Part shown: in pieces, positions 1 through 9,871 of the stretch
Layout of the letters: each line of letters opens with the position of its first letter
How positions within the stretch are numbered: the stretch's first letter is position 1
Source: Podochytrium sp. JEL0797
Taxonomy: Eukaryota; Chytridiomycota; Chytridiomycetes; Chytridiales; Chytriomycetaceae
DNA: 20,385 nucleotides
NCBI GenBank assembly: GCA_027596195.1
Contig: JADGJG010000428.1
Location: forward strand, 1 to 20,385
Direction of reading: 5' to 3'
Notes under the pieces: generated by a model
The model's database searches: none
Seen by the model: only the letters and a program-made list of their open reading frames with translations
What the model was told of the DNA's origin: nothing
Translations under genes and position numbers: made by a program

Positions 1-28
1 CCCCCCCCCCCCCCCCCCCCCCCCCCCG

Positions 29-73
<45 letters not shown>
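1..73. repeat. Poly-C homopolymer at the left end
   Basis: 27 C, one G at 28, then 45 C. On the minus strand this is a G tract at a 3' end, mirroring the G tract at the right end. It runs into sequence that looks like the 3' part of an intron (pyrimidines, a CTAAT element and CAG at 107-109), so the tract either interrupts an intron of the coiled-coil gene or is an artificial contig end. Confidence 0.97.
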
Positions 74-75
<2 letters not shown>

Positions 76-109
76 GATCGGGATTGTTTTCTAATTGTCG
101 CCCTTCCAG

Positions 110-3100
110 TTCAATCCAACGACTTACTGACGGAGATTGAGACCCTGCGAAACGAATTGGAAGTCGAGAGACAAGATAACTTGAAACTCAAGGCCCAATG
201 CACCTTCCTATCGAACGAGGTAACCTCACTTTCGCCCCCCCCCCCTCTCCTCCTCCTTTCTAAACATACCGCTTCCAGCTCGCCTTTGTCCAAGCCGAAA
301 GCACGGCCAAACTCTACCCCTCCGCCTCCACTACCCCAGACCTCGACATCAGCGACACAGAATCCGTCGCTTCGTCCACCACCATGGCCTACACAGCCTC
401 CCTCGCCGACAGCGACTTTAGCAACCCCAAATCCTCCCGCCTCCCACGCGCGGCCTCAGTCCCAAGCCGCCAACAAAGCAGCTCCAGTATCGCCAGCAGC
501 ACACGCACGGCGGTTGCGAGCACCAACGGTGGAAGCCGTCGTAGCAGCAGCCGTCAAGGCTCAACACCTTTGTCACCCCCCTTCTCGGCCGCCACCACTG
601 CGTCCATGAAACGTCGCACAAGCACGTCACCTGCCCCCCCTGCTTCCTCGACGCTCGCTGCAACCCAAACAGCACGCATCAAGAAGCTCGCTCTCGATCT
701 GCGCCAAATGACGCACCTCGCGCAAGACTACCTCACGCAAGTCGAAACCCTCGGCGCGCAAGTGGAAACACTCGAACGCAAGGTCGGGCAGAAAGGGGTG
801 GAAGTCGAGCAGCATGAGATGTTGCGCAAGGTTGGCGAAGAGTCGGCGATGCACCGTGTGAATGTGTTGACGAGCAAGTTGGATAAGGTTGAGAAGGCGT
901 ATGAAGGTGCGGAGGAGTATATTAATGGGTTGGAGGAGGAATTGAGGAAGCGGGAGAAGAATGGGGAACAGGTTTGTTTGTTTTGTTTTGTTCTTTTTTT
1001 TTGTGGATTTGGGTTCTAATTTCTCCGTTTTTAATGATATTAGGTGGAGACGCTTGAAACGTTCCTCCAAGCCTCGCGCGTGGCGCAGGAGGGACAAGTC
1101 GCCCGTATTGCGTTCTTGGAAGCAGAGCTCGCGAAGCAATCGACCGACGTGAGTACACCCCGAACTCCCTGTGATCAATTTCTCGTCCTTATTTTTTTGC
1201 TCTTTTAGAAATCACTCTCCCCAAAACGCTCTCAATCCGTCCGTTTCGGAACCGCCGTCTCCGAAGCCTCCACGCAATGCGATGAAGATTTCCGCGCACC
1301 CGTGATGGAACTGCAAACCCTCCTCAACGACGTGTACGCAGAGAAGGACCAGCACGCGCGCGATCTCACCCTCGCGCATGGTACGATTGCTGCGTTGAAG
1401 AAGGAGGTGGAGGAAGCTCGTGACGCGATGGAGGAGGAGCGGACCGAGAATGCACGTTCCGCGCCGCCTCCGCCTCGGACTCGAGGGTTGGTGGGTACTG
1501 CGCCGCTGGCTCGTGGGTTGGTGGCGGAGACGCGGGACGTGGAGGTGCAGTCTGAGATGGATTCGATGCAGTTTTCTCGGATGGCGAGTTTGGTCAAGAC
1601 GTCAGGGAAGGAGTTGAAGGCTGGTGAGTGGAATTTTTTTTTGTTAAATTGTTTTTCTGTGTCTTTTTTCGCTGAAACGGTTTCATATTTATGTTCCTCG
1701 AATTAGCCCAAGACACCACGACCGCCCTCGAATCACGCAACAAACAACTCCAAAACGACCTCGACTACGCCCTCTCGAAACTGACCGACCTCGAAGACAA
1801 GGAGCGCGTTCACCGCCGGTCCCTCTCCCTCGCCACCCCCATCACAACTCAATCCCGCGCCCCAACCTCCACCCACGATGCCACACTCCTCCTCCAATCC
1901 GAAAACACGGCCCTCAAAACCCGCCTCGCGGACCTCCAAGGACTCGAATCGAAACTCTACGACACAGCCTCCCGATACCACACGCATGCTGAGATTCAAG
2001 ACCTTGAGCGGGAAGTCGTTTCTGCACGGGATACGATCCAAAACCTCACCTCCCGTCTCAACATGAGTGAAGCACGGGCTGTGGCCGCGGAGGAGATGTA
2101 TGCAAGTATGCAGGTAACTGTTGGGGAGGTGGAAGCGCGGCTTGTGGCTGTGTACGCGCATGAGGAAGTCTTGTGTGATAAGCTTGTTGCTGCGACGCTT
2201 GCGAGTGAGGAGGAACGGCGTGTGGCTGGGGAGAGGGTTGGACAGATGAAAGGGTACCTCGAGTCTACACGTGAATCGATGGATAAGGTGTTGGAGGAGG
2301 TTGCGGTTTGTGGGGACGAGTATGTGCGGTGTAAGGCGGAGTTAGAGAAGGTGAAGACGGACTTGGTGGTTGCCCGGAAGGAGCATGGGGAGACGAAGGA
2401 ACGCGCGGTTCAGTTGGAACGGGATGTGAATTTCGCCAAGGCGTTGCATGAGAACGAGGTGGAGTCGCACAAGGATACACTCGCACGAGCTGTGCGGGAG
2501 GTGGCGATGAAGGCGGACGATCATGCTACACGGGCTGTTTCTCTTGAGAAGGAGTTGCATGGTGTACGGTCGATTGCCAAGTCGGACACGGATGCGAAGG
2601 ATAAGGCTCTTGCTGCGCTGAGGGATCGTGTAGTGGAGTTGGAACGCGAGGTGAATTATGCCAAGGCTGCGCATGAGAATGAGGTTGTTGCGCACAAGGA
2701 TACGCTTGCGCGAGCTGTGAAGGAGGTGGAGATGAAGGCGAAAGATCATGCCACGCGGGCTGTGTCTCTGGAGAAGGAGTTGCATGGTGTGCGGTCGATC
2801 GCTAAGTCGGAGACAGACGCGAAGGACAAGGCACTTGCCGCGAATCTCCGGGCCGCGGAGGAAGCGTTGGCAGCTGAACGTGCGCGCGGAGCCACGTTGA
2901 ACGGAACGCTGAGCGTCATCACGGCGCAGTTCACTGCATCCTCCAACGAGTGCGAGGAGTTGAAGGCCGAGTTGGAGGCGACCATGTCCGAGTTAAATGA
3001 GGTCGAAGACCTTCTTCACGCCGAGACGGAGGCTCACAGTCAGACCAAGAACCTGCACCAGATTGAACTCAACTCTGCGCATGAACGCGCGCAGGTCGAG

Positions 3101-6100
3101 GTTTCGTGCTTGCAGCGCGAGCTCGAGAACGTGCGTGGAGCGATTCAGAAGGAGTCTTTGGCCGAACGGGTGAAGGAGCTTGAGGCGCGGTTGGTGGCTG
3201 TGCAGAATCATGAGGACGTTTTGTGCACGAGGCTTGGTCAAGAGCACGAGGGCACATTGGCGTTGTTGGCGGCGGCGGAGCGGCAGGTGGAGGTGCTGGA
3301 GGCGCGTGTGGAGGGGATGTCTGGGGTTCGTGAATTGCACTCTGCGTCCGTGTCGAGGGTCAAGTGTTTGGAGACGGAACTGTCGGAGGCGCTTGCGGCG
3401 CTGAACCGGGACCACCAGAACACGTTGGAGTTGCATGCGGCTGCGGTTGCGAGGGCCAAGCTTAGTAACCAGGAGCATGAAGTTACGTTGGGACTGCTGA
3501 ATGACTCGAGTGAGAAGATTGGGGTGAGTTTTTTTTTTTTGGTTGTGCGTTGTGATGTGGCTGATTTTTTTTTGTGCCGATCACAGAACCTCCAGGCTCA
3601 CCTTGAGGAGATCAAGAACAACCACTCGGATGAGGTCGTGGCCTTGAACAACAAGCACCAAGCGACTCGCGATTTGCACGCGGCCTCGGTTGCGAGAGAG
3701 AAGGAGTTGGAGGAGCAGATCCGCGCAGCCCAGAACAAGCACGCGATTGTTGTGTCGAATCTTAACAGCGAGCACCAGCGAACGCGTGACTTGCATGCGG
3801 CTCTTTTGATTCGCGTTTCGGACCTCGAGACGGAGCTCGAAAACGCGCGCAACCAGCACGCCAGCACTGTTTCCTCGCTCAACAGGGATCTTCAAAACAC
3901 GCGCGATTTGCACGCTTCTGCTGTTGCTCGCGTGCGGGACTTGGAATCGGAGCTCGCGAAGGCGACTCATCACCACACCACTCTTGTTTCGGAACTGAAC
4001 AACGGCCACCAAGCGACGCGTGACTTGCACGTTGCTACGTTGGCCCGAGTCAAGACACTGGAGTCTGAGTTGGGGGATGCTCGCAACGACCATGCACAGG
4101 CCCTTGTCCGATTGGAGAGCACGCGCGACTTGCACCACCAAACTGTTTCTGGGACGGTTCAGGACCTCGAGCAACGCCTGGCTCAAGTCCATCAACACGC
4201 GGACGTTCTCTGCGGCAAACTTGCCGGCGAGCTTGAGCGCGCGGTGAACACGCACGATTCGTTGTTGCAACAGATTGCTTTGCTTGAGCACCAGTTGTCG
4301 CAAGCCAAGGCCGAGCACAAGGACGTTGTTGGTTCCCTCACCAGGGACCTGAACGCGACGCGCGATTTGCACGTTTCCGCTGCCGATCGAGCCAAGGCGC
4401 TCGAGTTGGAGTACATGAACGCGCGCAACGACCACGCCAAAGAGGTTGCGACTCTTCATGAAACGCACAACGCGCGTGCTGCCGAACTCGAAGGGAAGCG
4501 CCAAACTGCGCGCGATCTCCACGTTGGATCTCGTGGGGAGGTGGAGGAGCTCAAGAGTCGGTTGGGTCGGCTCCAGGCGGAGCATGATGCGACGGTTGCG
4601 AGTCTCAAGCAAGTTTTGGAGAGGGATGCGGATGGGAGAGTGGAAGGGTTGGAAGTGCGTTTGCGGGAGGTTGAGCTCCAGCATCACCGGTTGATGGAGA
4701 ACGTTCTTCGCGATCAGGATGCGGTGGTTACTGGGCTCGATGACCGCGTTCGTGGGCTCGAGACGGCCAACAGAGGGCTTGAGACGGCCAACAGGGGGCT
4801 TGAGACGGCCAACAGGGGGTTGGCGAATCAGTTGGGAGAGGTTGCGGAGCTCAAGGCGTTGTATGAGCGCCGTATTGCCGAGTTGGAAGCGGCGCAGGGG
4901 AAGCTCGTTGCTGAACACGCGAGTCGCCTTGCTGCTGCTGACCAGCTTCGTTCGACCTTGTCCTCGAGCAATTCGGAGTTGACGAGGCAACTTAAGGAGG
5001 TGTGTGAAGTGAAGGCTGCTTTGGAGGCGCGTCTTGCAAAGTTGGAGGCTGAGTTGGCGGGTGCGCATCGGAAGGTTGCCGACAAGGAGGTCCACATTGC
5101 GCGCAGTATCGGGTCCTCGAACGAGAACTTGGACGCGTTGAAATCCCAGCACGCTTCGGTCGTCTCCCGTCTCAACTTGGAGCACCAGTCTACCAAGGAT
5201 CTTCACTCGGCCGCTTGCGATCGCATCAAAGCCTTGGAGTCTTCGCTCGAGGATGCCCAGCGTCAACACAAGTCCCTTCGCTCGAACGTCACCGCCACTC
5301 GCGAGATTCAATCTGCGTCGAACGAGAAGGCCCTCGATCTCGAACGCCGCTTGTTCCAAGTCGAGCAGCACCGCGATATTCTGATTTCCAAGTTGGAGCT
5401 TGACTTTGAAGCGACACTTGCGTTGTATCGCGACTCTGCCGACAAGGTGAAGGAGCTGGAAGCTCGTTTGGAGCGTCTCCAACATCAAAACGCGAGTCTG
5501 GTTTCGGGAGTCGACAGTGACCACCGCGCGGCGATCGCAGGATTCGTGGCGCGCATCAGCGAGTCTGAAAAGACGTACACGGCACTCGTGCTTGCCAACG
5601 AGACGTTGTTGAAACAGTGCGACCTGTTGATGGGGATCAAGGCCCGGCACGAGAAGCGTATTGGGGAGTTGGAGGCGGATTTGGCGGAGCTGCGTCCGTC
5701 GTTGTTGAACAAGGATCGTGAGTTGAAGGAGGCGTTGCAGAGTCATCAAACGGCGCGCGAGTTGCACAGCGTTGCTAGCATCAAGGCGGTCAATTTGGAG
5801 TCGAGTTTGGCCGACACGAATCGCAAGAATCGGGACCTTCACGCTGCCGCGGCGAATCGGGTCAAAGAGTTGAGTGATCAACACGACGTGGTTGTTTCGA
5901 AGCTCGAGCGTTCTCGCACGCTTCATGCGGGTGCTCAGTCGGAGGTGGAGGATTTGAAGGCTCGATTGGAGAGTGTTGAACAGCACCGTGATGTTTTGTG
6001 TGGCAAGTTGGTGGAGGATCATTTGGCGGTGGTTGCGTTGTTGAATGCTCAGATTTCGACGTCGGTGTATGAGTTGGAATCGACGAAGTCGGTGTTGGAG

Positions 6101-8473
6101 AACAAGTCGAAGGCGTTGGATGCTGCTGAGAGGGGTCTTGCGTGTATGAAGGAGATTTTGAGCAAGCAGGTAGCATTCTCTCTCATTCTCACATTTCTGG
6201 GTTTTGGTGTTGACTTGCTTTGTTTTTTCGCAGATTGATCCCGCGGAGCACAACCAAAAGGTGTCGCGTCTTCAGTCCAGAATCAACGTGTTGGAGGGAC
6301 AGCTCAACTCGAGCCAAGCTACTGTTGCCGAGCTGAATGAAAAGTACCGCAGCGGAGAACGTGACGCTGAGTCTCTGAGGTGAGGATTTTTGATACTCTT
6401 TTTTCGCGAAAGATAAGAGTTAATTTGGGCTTCAACAGAACCTTGTGGATGAAGTTGGACGTGGAAGAACGCGAGGGCCGTAAGAAGCAGCTCGAAATCA
6501 TTCGGTTGGAAGAGCGTGTCAACGATTTGCTGGCCCAACTTGCCGACGGTCGCGATACCAACTCACGTATCGCCGAGCTTGAAACCCAAGTGACCACCAT
6601 CACCAAGCGATACGAAACCGAGTCGTCTCTTCACAAGAAGGCGGTGGCGGATTTGCACCAGTTGAGGGATGCCGCGAACGCGAAGCCTGTTGTCACGGCG
6701 GATCGTCAGATTGAGTTGAGGAGCATCCCAGCCCCGGCTGTTGCTCCTTCCAGCAAGGATCGTGAGATCGAGGTCAAGAGCATTCCAGCTTTCCAGCAAG
6801 CTCCGGCCCCTGTTGTTGCCAGCAAGGATATCCCAATGGAGTTCCACAACATCGGCAGTCGAGCTGTGACGAAGACTGTGACGACCAAGACCACGTCCAT
6901 CGTTCCTCCGCAAGAGTGCAACCACGGCGACACGATCGACAATCTCACTCGCGATTTGGAGCTGGCTCGTTCCCAAGCCGACGACATTGCCGACACACAC
7001 TTGGCCGCAACTCTTCGTCACGCCAACGAAATCGAGCAACACAAATCAACCATCGAGTCTCTTCGTCACGACTTGTCGGAGGCGGCCCAAAACTACTCGA
7101 TTATGCAGTCTGAGTTGACGGACGTGCGCTTGCTGCACGAGAACGCGTTGCAGGAGTTGGGAGCTGAGAAGGAGAAGTGTTTGACCCTCCAGACGAAAAT
7201 CGACGGACTGTTGGCGAATCCGGGTGTTAACACGCACACGACCACGTCGCGGGAAATTCACCACTTCACGACCTCCGACACTGCATCTGCGGACTCTCAG
7301 GACGAAGAAGGCACGGTGCGCAACGTGCGCGTGTTTGCGCCTCACGAATCGACGCTGTTGGGAGCGTTCCGTAACGTCAGCGACGACCAGTGGGCGTTGC
7401 TGTCGCAGGAGTTGATTGAGAAGGACGAGCGGATCCGCGATTTGGAGGAGAAGCTCGAGTTGGTGTCGGCGATCCCGGATATTCTCAAGAAGTGGGAGGA
7501 GACGTTTGTGGAGCAGGAGGCGGAACTTGAGCAGCTCGAGAAGGAGCTTGCGGATGCGCATGACGAGTTGAACCGCGTGCGTGGTGGGGGACAGTCTCTC
7601 AGCAAGGAAGTCATCGTGACGACTACTTCGTCGACTCCCCCGGCTTTAGACCGAGGCATCAACGTCAGTGAACGCACGCACACTCGTACCGATGCCAGTG
7701 AACACACGCACACTCATACCGATGCCAGTGAACACATTCACACTCACACGGAGACTGTTTTGCTACACCCCGAGTTCGAGGCCATCTCTGCCGAACTGGA
7801 GGAAAAGAACGCGTTGATTGTCGACCTCCAGTTCCGACTCGAGAAGCTCTCGGCGATTCCCGAGATTCTCAAGACGTGGGAGGATGCTTTCAAGGCTCAA
7901 GAGAACGACATTGACCAGCTCGAGGCCGAGCTCGACGCAGCCCATACCGTCATCAGGAAGCTCCAGAGTGTCACAACCACCAACAACACCACGACGGTGA
8001 TCACAAAATCCGTTTCTCTTGGCGACAGTGATGGTGCCATTGACGTTCCCCCCCTTCGCTCGATCTCGCAGTCCACCGACTCAAGCTTCAGTTCCAACAC
8101 CATCTTGCCATCTCCTGGCTCATCGCCGGGCCAATCCGAGTCGTTCGTGATTGCCTTCAACCAAGACACGGGCGAATATTATCTGCCGGACGGTGCGGCG
8201 CCTGGAACCACCACGGTTGGCGCGCACGACTACATTGACGTTCTTCGCCAGCACATTAGCCAGCTCGAGCGCGCATTCGGGGAATCGCGGTCTCGAATCA
8301 TGAATCTTCAATCGCAAGTGTCGCATCTCGAATTGGCCAACTCGGACGCCAGTTTGCGTGTGTCGCGGGCGCGCGCGGATTTGATTGAGGTCAGCACTTC
8401 CAAGCGGTTGTTGGAGGCTAGGCTGGACAGAATCAAGGAGCACACCATTTGTGGGTTGTTCAAAAATGTGTGA
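110..8473 (+). CDS. Giant coiled-coil protein, 5'-partial, 8 exons
   Basis: I read the exons as 110-219, 279-971, 1044-1148, 1209-1623, 1707-3523, 3587-6169, 6234-6379 and 6439-8473. Together they give one open frame of 2633 residues plus a TGA stop. The first complete codon is CAA at 112, and the preceding intron has phase 1, so upstream exons are missing. All introns fit GT..AG and are short. Residues about 40-130 are Ser/Thr/Pro-rich. Most of the rest is predicted long coiled coil, rich in E, K, L, A and H. Internal repeats are listed separately: a 75-residue tandem repeat, 39-residue TRDLH repeats, H-x-D-V-L-C-x-K-L motifs, three GLETANR heptads, a His/Thr repeat and a duplicated 58-residue block. 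A Pro-rich linker with the SIPA motif lies near the start of exon 8. The C-terminus (SFVIAFNQDTGEYYLPDG, then more coiled coil) looks like a small separate module. No catalytic domain is visible. The overall form resembles golgins, centrosomal or cytoskeletal tethers, or a motor tail, but the missing N-terminus could decide this. I do not recognise an orthologue. Confidence 0.88.
2414..2839 (+). repeat. 75-residue tandem repeat inside the coiled-coil gene
   Basis: Copy 1 is 2414-2638 (225 nt, residues 677-751) and copy 2 starts at 2639 and matches through about 2839. Both begin LER(D/E)VN(F/Y)AKA and contain HATRAVSLEKELHGVRSIAK. Protein identity is high while the DNA has drifted, mostly at third positions, so the copies look fairly old but constrained. 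Confidence 0.93.
3524..3586 (+). other. 63-nt intron without stop codons
   Basis: It has a GTGAGT donor, a TCACAG acceptor, T-rich runs and phase 0. The length is a multiple of three, and the retained form stays open, encoding 21 mostly hydrophobic residues between two coiled-coil segments. Splicing is inferred from the consensus sites and from the abrupt loss of coiled-coil character. Confidence 0.8.
3665..4225 (+). repeat. 39-residue TRDLH coiled-coil repeats
   Basis: TRDLH begins at 3665, 3782, 3899 and 4016, exactly 117 nt apart, and again at 4121 (105 nt). Each unit reads roughly TRDLHxxxxxRVxxLExEL, then a helix with NxHxxxVxxLN. Diverged relatives with RDLH, RELH or KDLH appear before and after, at about 3334, 3430, 4358, 4509, 5195, 5753 and 5836. 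39 residues equals four heptads plus one hendecad, which suits a continuous coiled coil. Confidence 0.9.
4754..4816 (+). repeat. Three 21-nt repeats encoding GLETANR
   Basis: There are three copies at 4754, 4775 and 4796, almost identical in DNA, so they expanded recently. The unit is exactly one heptad, so copy number can change without breaking either the frame or the coiled-coil register. Confidence 0.95.
7397..7954 (+). repeat. Duplicated 58-residue block with SAIP(D/E)ILK.WE..F
   Basis: The blocks are 7397-7570 and 7781-7954, 384 nt apart. Shared landmarks in order are an L..EL.EK helix, DL..(K/R)LE, SAIP(D/E)IL, W-E-x-x-F, Q-x-x-x-(L/I)-x-Q-L-E and a final AH. The conserved Pro and Trp break the coiled coil, so this may be a small folded hinge or partner-binding site present twice. 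Confidence 0.85.
7661..7750 (+). repeat. Three 30-nt repeats encoding a His/Thr-rich stretch
   Basis: Units start at 7661, 7691 and 7721 and encode (D/N)(A/V)SE followed by alternating His and Thr. They sit in the linker between the two 58-residue blocks. Alternating His could bind metal, but that is inference. Confidence 0.92.
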
Positions 8474-8737
8474 TAGTTTCTATATTTTATTTTTTGGAGT
8501 TTTTGTTTTGTTTGTTGTTGTTTTTCAAGTATCTTTTCACATTTTTTGGCAGTTTTTTAGAATAATCAACAAGTTTTCAGTTTACTTTTGGAACGCGTGT
8601 CGAAATTTTTCGAGTATTTTCTGACAGGCAACCAACCACCAGTCACCCGCTCGCCCCTCCGCCCTTCAGTATAATTAATGTACATTGCCGTATTCGCCTG
8701 CCCTTGCTTACCCACATATAGATATTTAATGAACGTG
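8474..8737. other. Spacer between the coiled-coil and RING genes
   Basis: The left part is T-rich, as expected for the 3' UTR of the upstream gene, though I see no canonical AATAAA. A TATAAT-like box is at 8670-8675 and a second AT-rich stretch at 8715-8728. I see no other gene. Confidence 0.6.
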
Positions 8738-9628
8738 ATGGACGACCGACGCGAAATGTTCCTCGCGGTTTTGGAAGACATGACCGGCGAAACATACCGC
8801 ATCAAGGGTCTCTCGAGTGACAAGGGCAAGAAAATGAACGGCCTCAACTGCGTGGTTACTGGCTACGACAAAGACCAGAAGGGAACCGAACTGGGGTCAA
8901 CCGAGCAGATGCGCGTTCACGTCCGCGTCAATTCATCGCAGTCGCCGTTCCACAACGAAACCATGAAGCTGAAGCTTCAGAATCTCATCCCCATCGAGAT
9001 GGACAACAGCAACGATGCCGTGTTGCCCCCGCCAATCCCGTTCGACAAGATCAAAGAGCTTTTGTTTTGGGCCATCGGAGAACACATCCAACAAGACTAT
9101 GGCAGACAAGATGTGATTAATCGAATCTCCTTCATCAAGGACCAGCTTCCGTCTCGCAAGGCTCCAGGAGTCACTTCCATTGCAAAAGTCGCGTGCATGG
9201 ACCAGATGGACGTGGAGAAGGAGGCGGACCAAGCCTCAAACACGCTCCATCTGATGAAGCCACCCTGCTGTGGCGACGGAAGTGTCGATTTTGCCAAAAT
9301 GAACGAAGGCCTTTGCGGCACGGGCGAGGATTGCCACATTTGCCTCGAACCCGTGCAGGCAGGTGAAACCAAAGACATTATCGGACTCCCTTGTCTGCAC
9401 GTGTTTCACAGAGGGTGTGCTCGCAATTGGTTGAAGGAGCACAACAACTGCCCGACTTGTCGCGTTCCGATTCCCCGTAGTGGCAAAATGTATCGCTTTG
9501 ACGCGGAGCACCGCTTGAAATTGCGGTTTGAGGAGTGGTTCATTTCTGGATTCTGCCAAAAATGCATGGCCTGTTATTTGGAGCGGGATGGGATTTTGGA
9601 TGAAGCGCAGGGAATATCATTTTCTTAA
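8738..9628 (+). CDS. RING-H2 finger protein, probable E3 ubiquitin ligase
   Basis: A single exon encodes 296 residues. The RING-H2 finger (C3H2C3) is complete: C199, C202, C219, H221, H224, C227, C238 and C241, with the usual CHIC, PCLHVFH and CPTC signatures. Such fingers recruit an E2 enzyme and promote ubiquitin transfer. Residues about 35-85 (GLNCVVTGYD, then MRVHVRV, then LQNLIPIE) have the small beta-barrel-like pattern often seen beside zinc fingers in fungal and algal proteins. Residues about 98-165 look helical. C273, C276 and C279 form an extra Cys cluster after the RING, possibly a half zinc site. ATG at 8738 has a purine at -3 and G at +4. In-frame ATGs at 8729 and 8678 are possible, but the latter lies right after the TATA-like box. 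Substrate unknown. Confidence 0.87.
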   Translation: MDDRREMFLAVLEDMTGETYRIKGLSSDKGKKMNGLNCVVTGYDKDQKGTELGSTEQMRVHVRVNSSQSPFHNETMKLKLQNLIPIEMDNSNDAVLPPPIPFDKIKELLFWAIGEHIQQDYGRQDVINRISFIKDQLPSRKAPGVTSIAKVACMDQMDVEKEADQASNTLHLMKPPCCGDGSVDFAKMNEGLCGTGEDCHICLEPVQAGETKDIIGLPCLHVFHRGCARNWLKEHNNCPTCRVPIPRSGKMYRFDAEHRLKLRFEEWFISGFCQKCMACYLERDGILDEAQGISFS

Positions 9629-9744
9629 TCTTTACGGAATGAAGGAAAAGAAAAGAAATAATCTTTGAACCCTCATTCTATAGACGGAAAATATGGAAAA
9701 ATATTCTTCTGTTACTGTAATGAATTCAAAGGAACATGAAAGAA
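9629..9744. other. Spacer after the RING gene
   Basis: Purine-rich sequence that should hold the RING gene's 3' UTR. No canonical AATAAA is visible; AAATAATC at 9656-9663 is the nearest candidate. No gene seen. Confidence 0.5.
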
Positions 9745-9783
9745 GGCGATTGGAAACCGGATTTCGAATCATTTCCAATCGCC
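9745..9783. promoter_or_regulatory. 12-bp inverted repeat with opposed CCAAT boxes
   Basis: GGCGATTGGAAA at 9745-9756 and its exact complement TTTCCAATCGCC at 9772-9783 are separated by 15 nt. Each arm holds a CCAAT box, on opposite strands. It lies about 90 nt upstream of the pirin ATG. CCAAT elements are bound by the Hap2/3/5 complex in fungi; binding here is inferred. The second pirin copy lacks this element. Confidence 0.7.
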
Positions 9784-9790
9784 GAGAGTG

Positions 9791-9798
9791 CATAAAAA
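9791..9798 (+). promoter_or_regulatory. TATA-like box of pirin copy 1
   Basis: CATAAAAA, 74 nt before the pirin ATG and followed by a CT-rich leader typical of fungal start regions. The duplicated unit begins inside this box (from 9795), so the second pirin copy keeps only AAAA after its G tract. Confidence 0.55.
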
Positions 9799-9871
9799 CC
9801 GCTTCCCACGCACTCCAACCTCCACTACTCCTCACTCACTCCACCACCAAAACACTTGAATACTACGAAAC

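Noticed and set aside
1..110. Telomere or centromere at the contig ends
   Set aside because: Pure homopolymer with no TTAGGG-like unit; not a telomere repeat I can support.
3581..6253. 890-codon open frame on the minus strand opposite the coiled-coil gene
   Set aside because: It is codon-aligned with the sense frame and exists because the sense gene rarely uses TTA, CTA or TCA codons. It crosses the intron borders of the real gene, and its composition is that of an antisense shadow.
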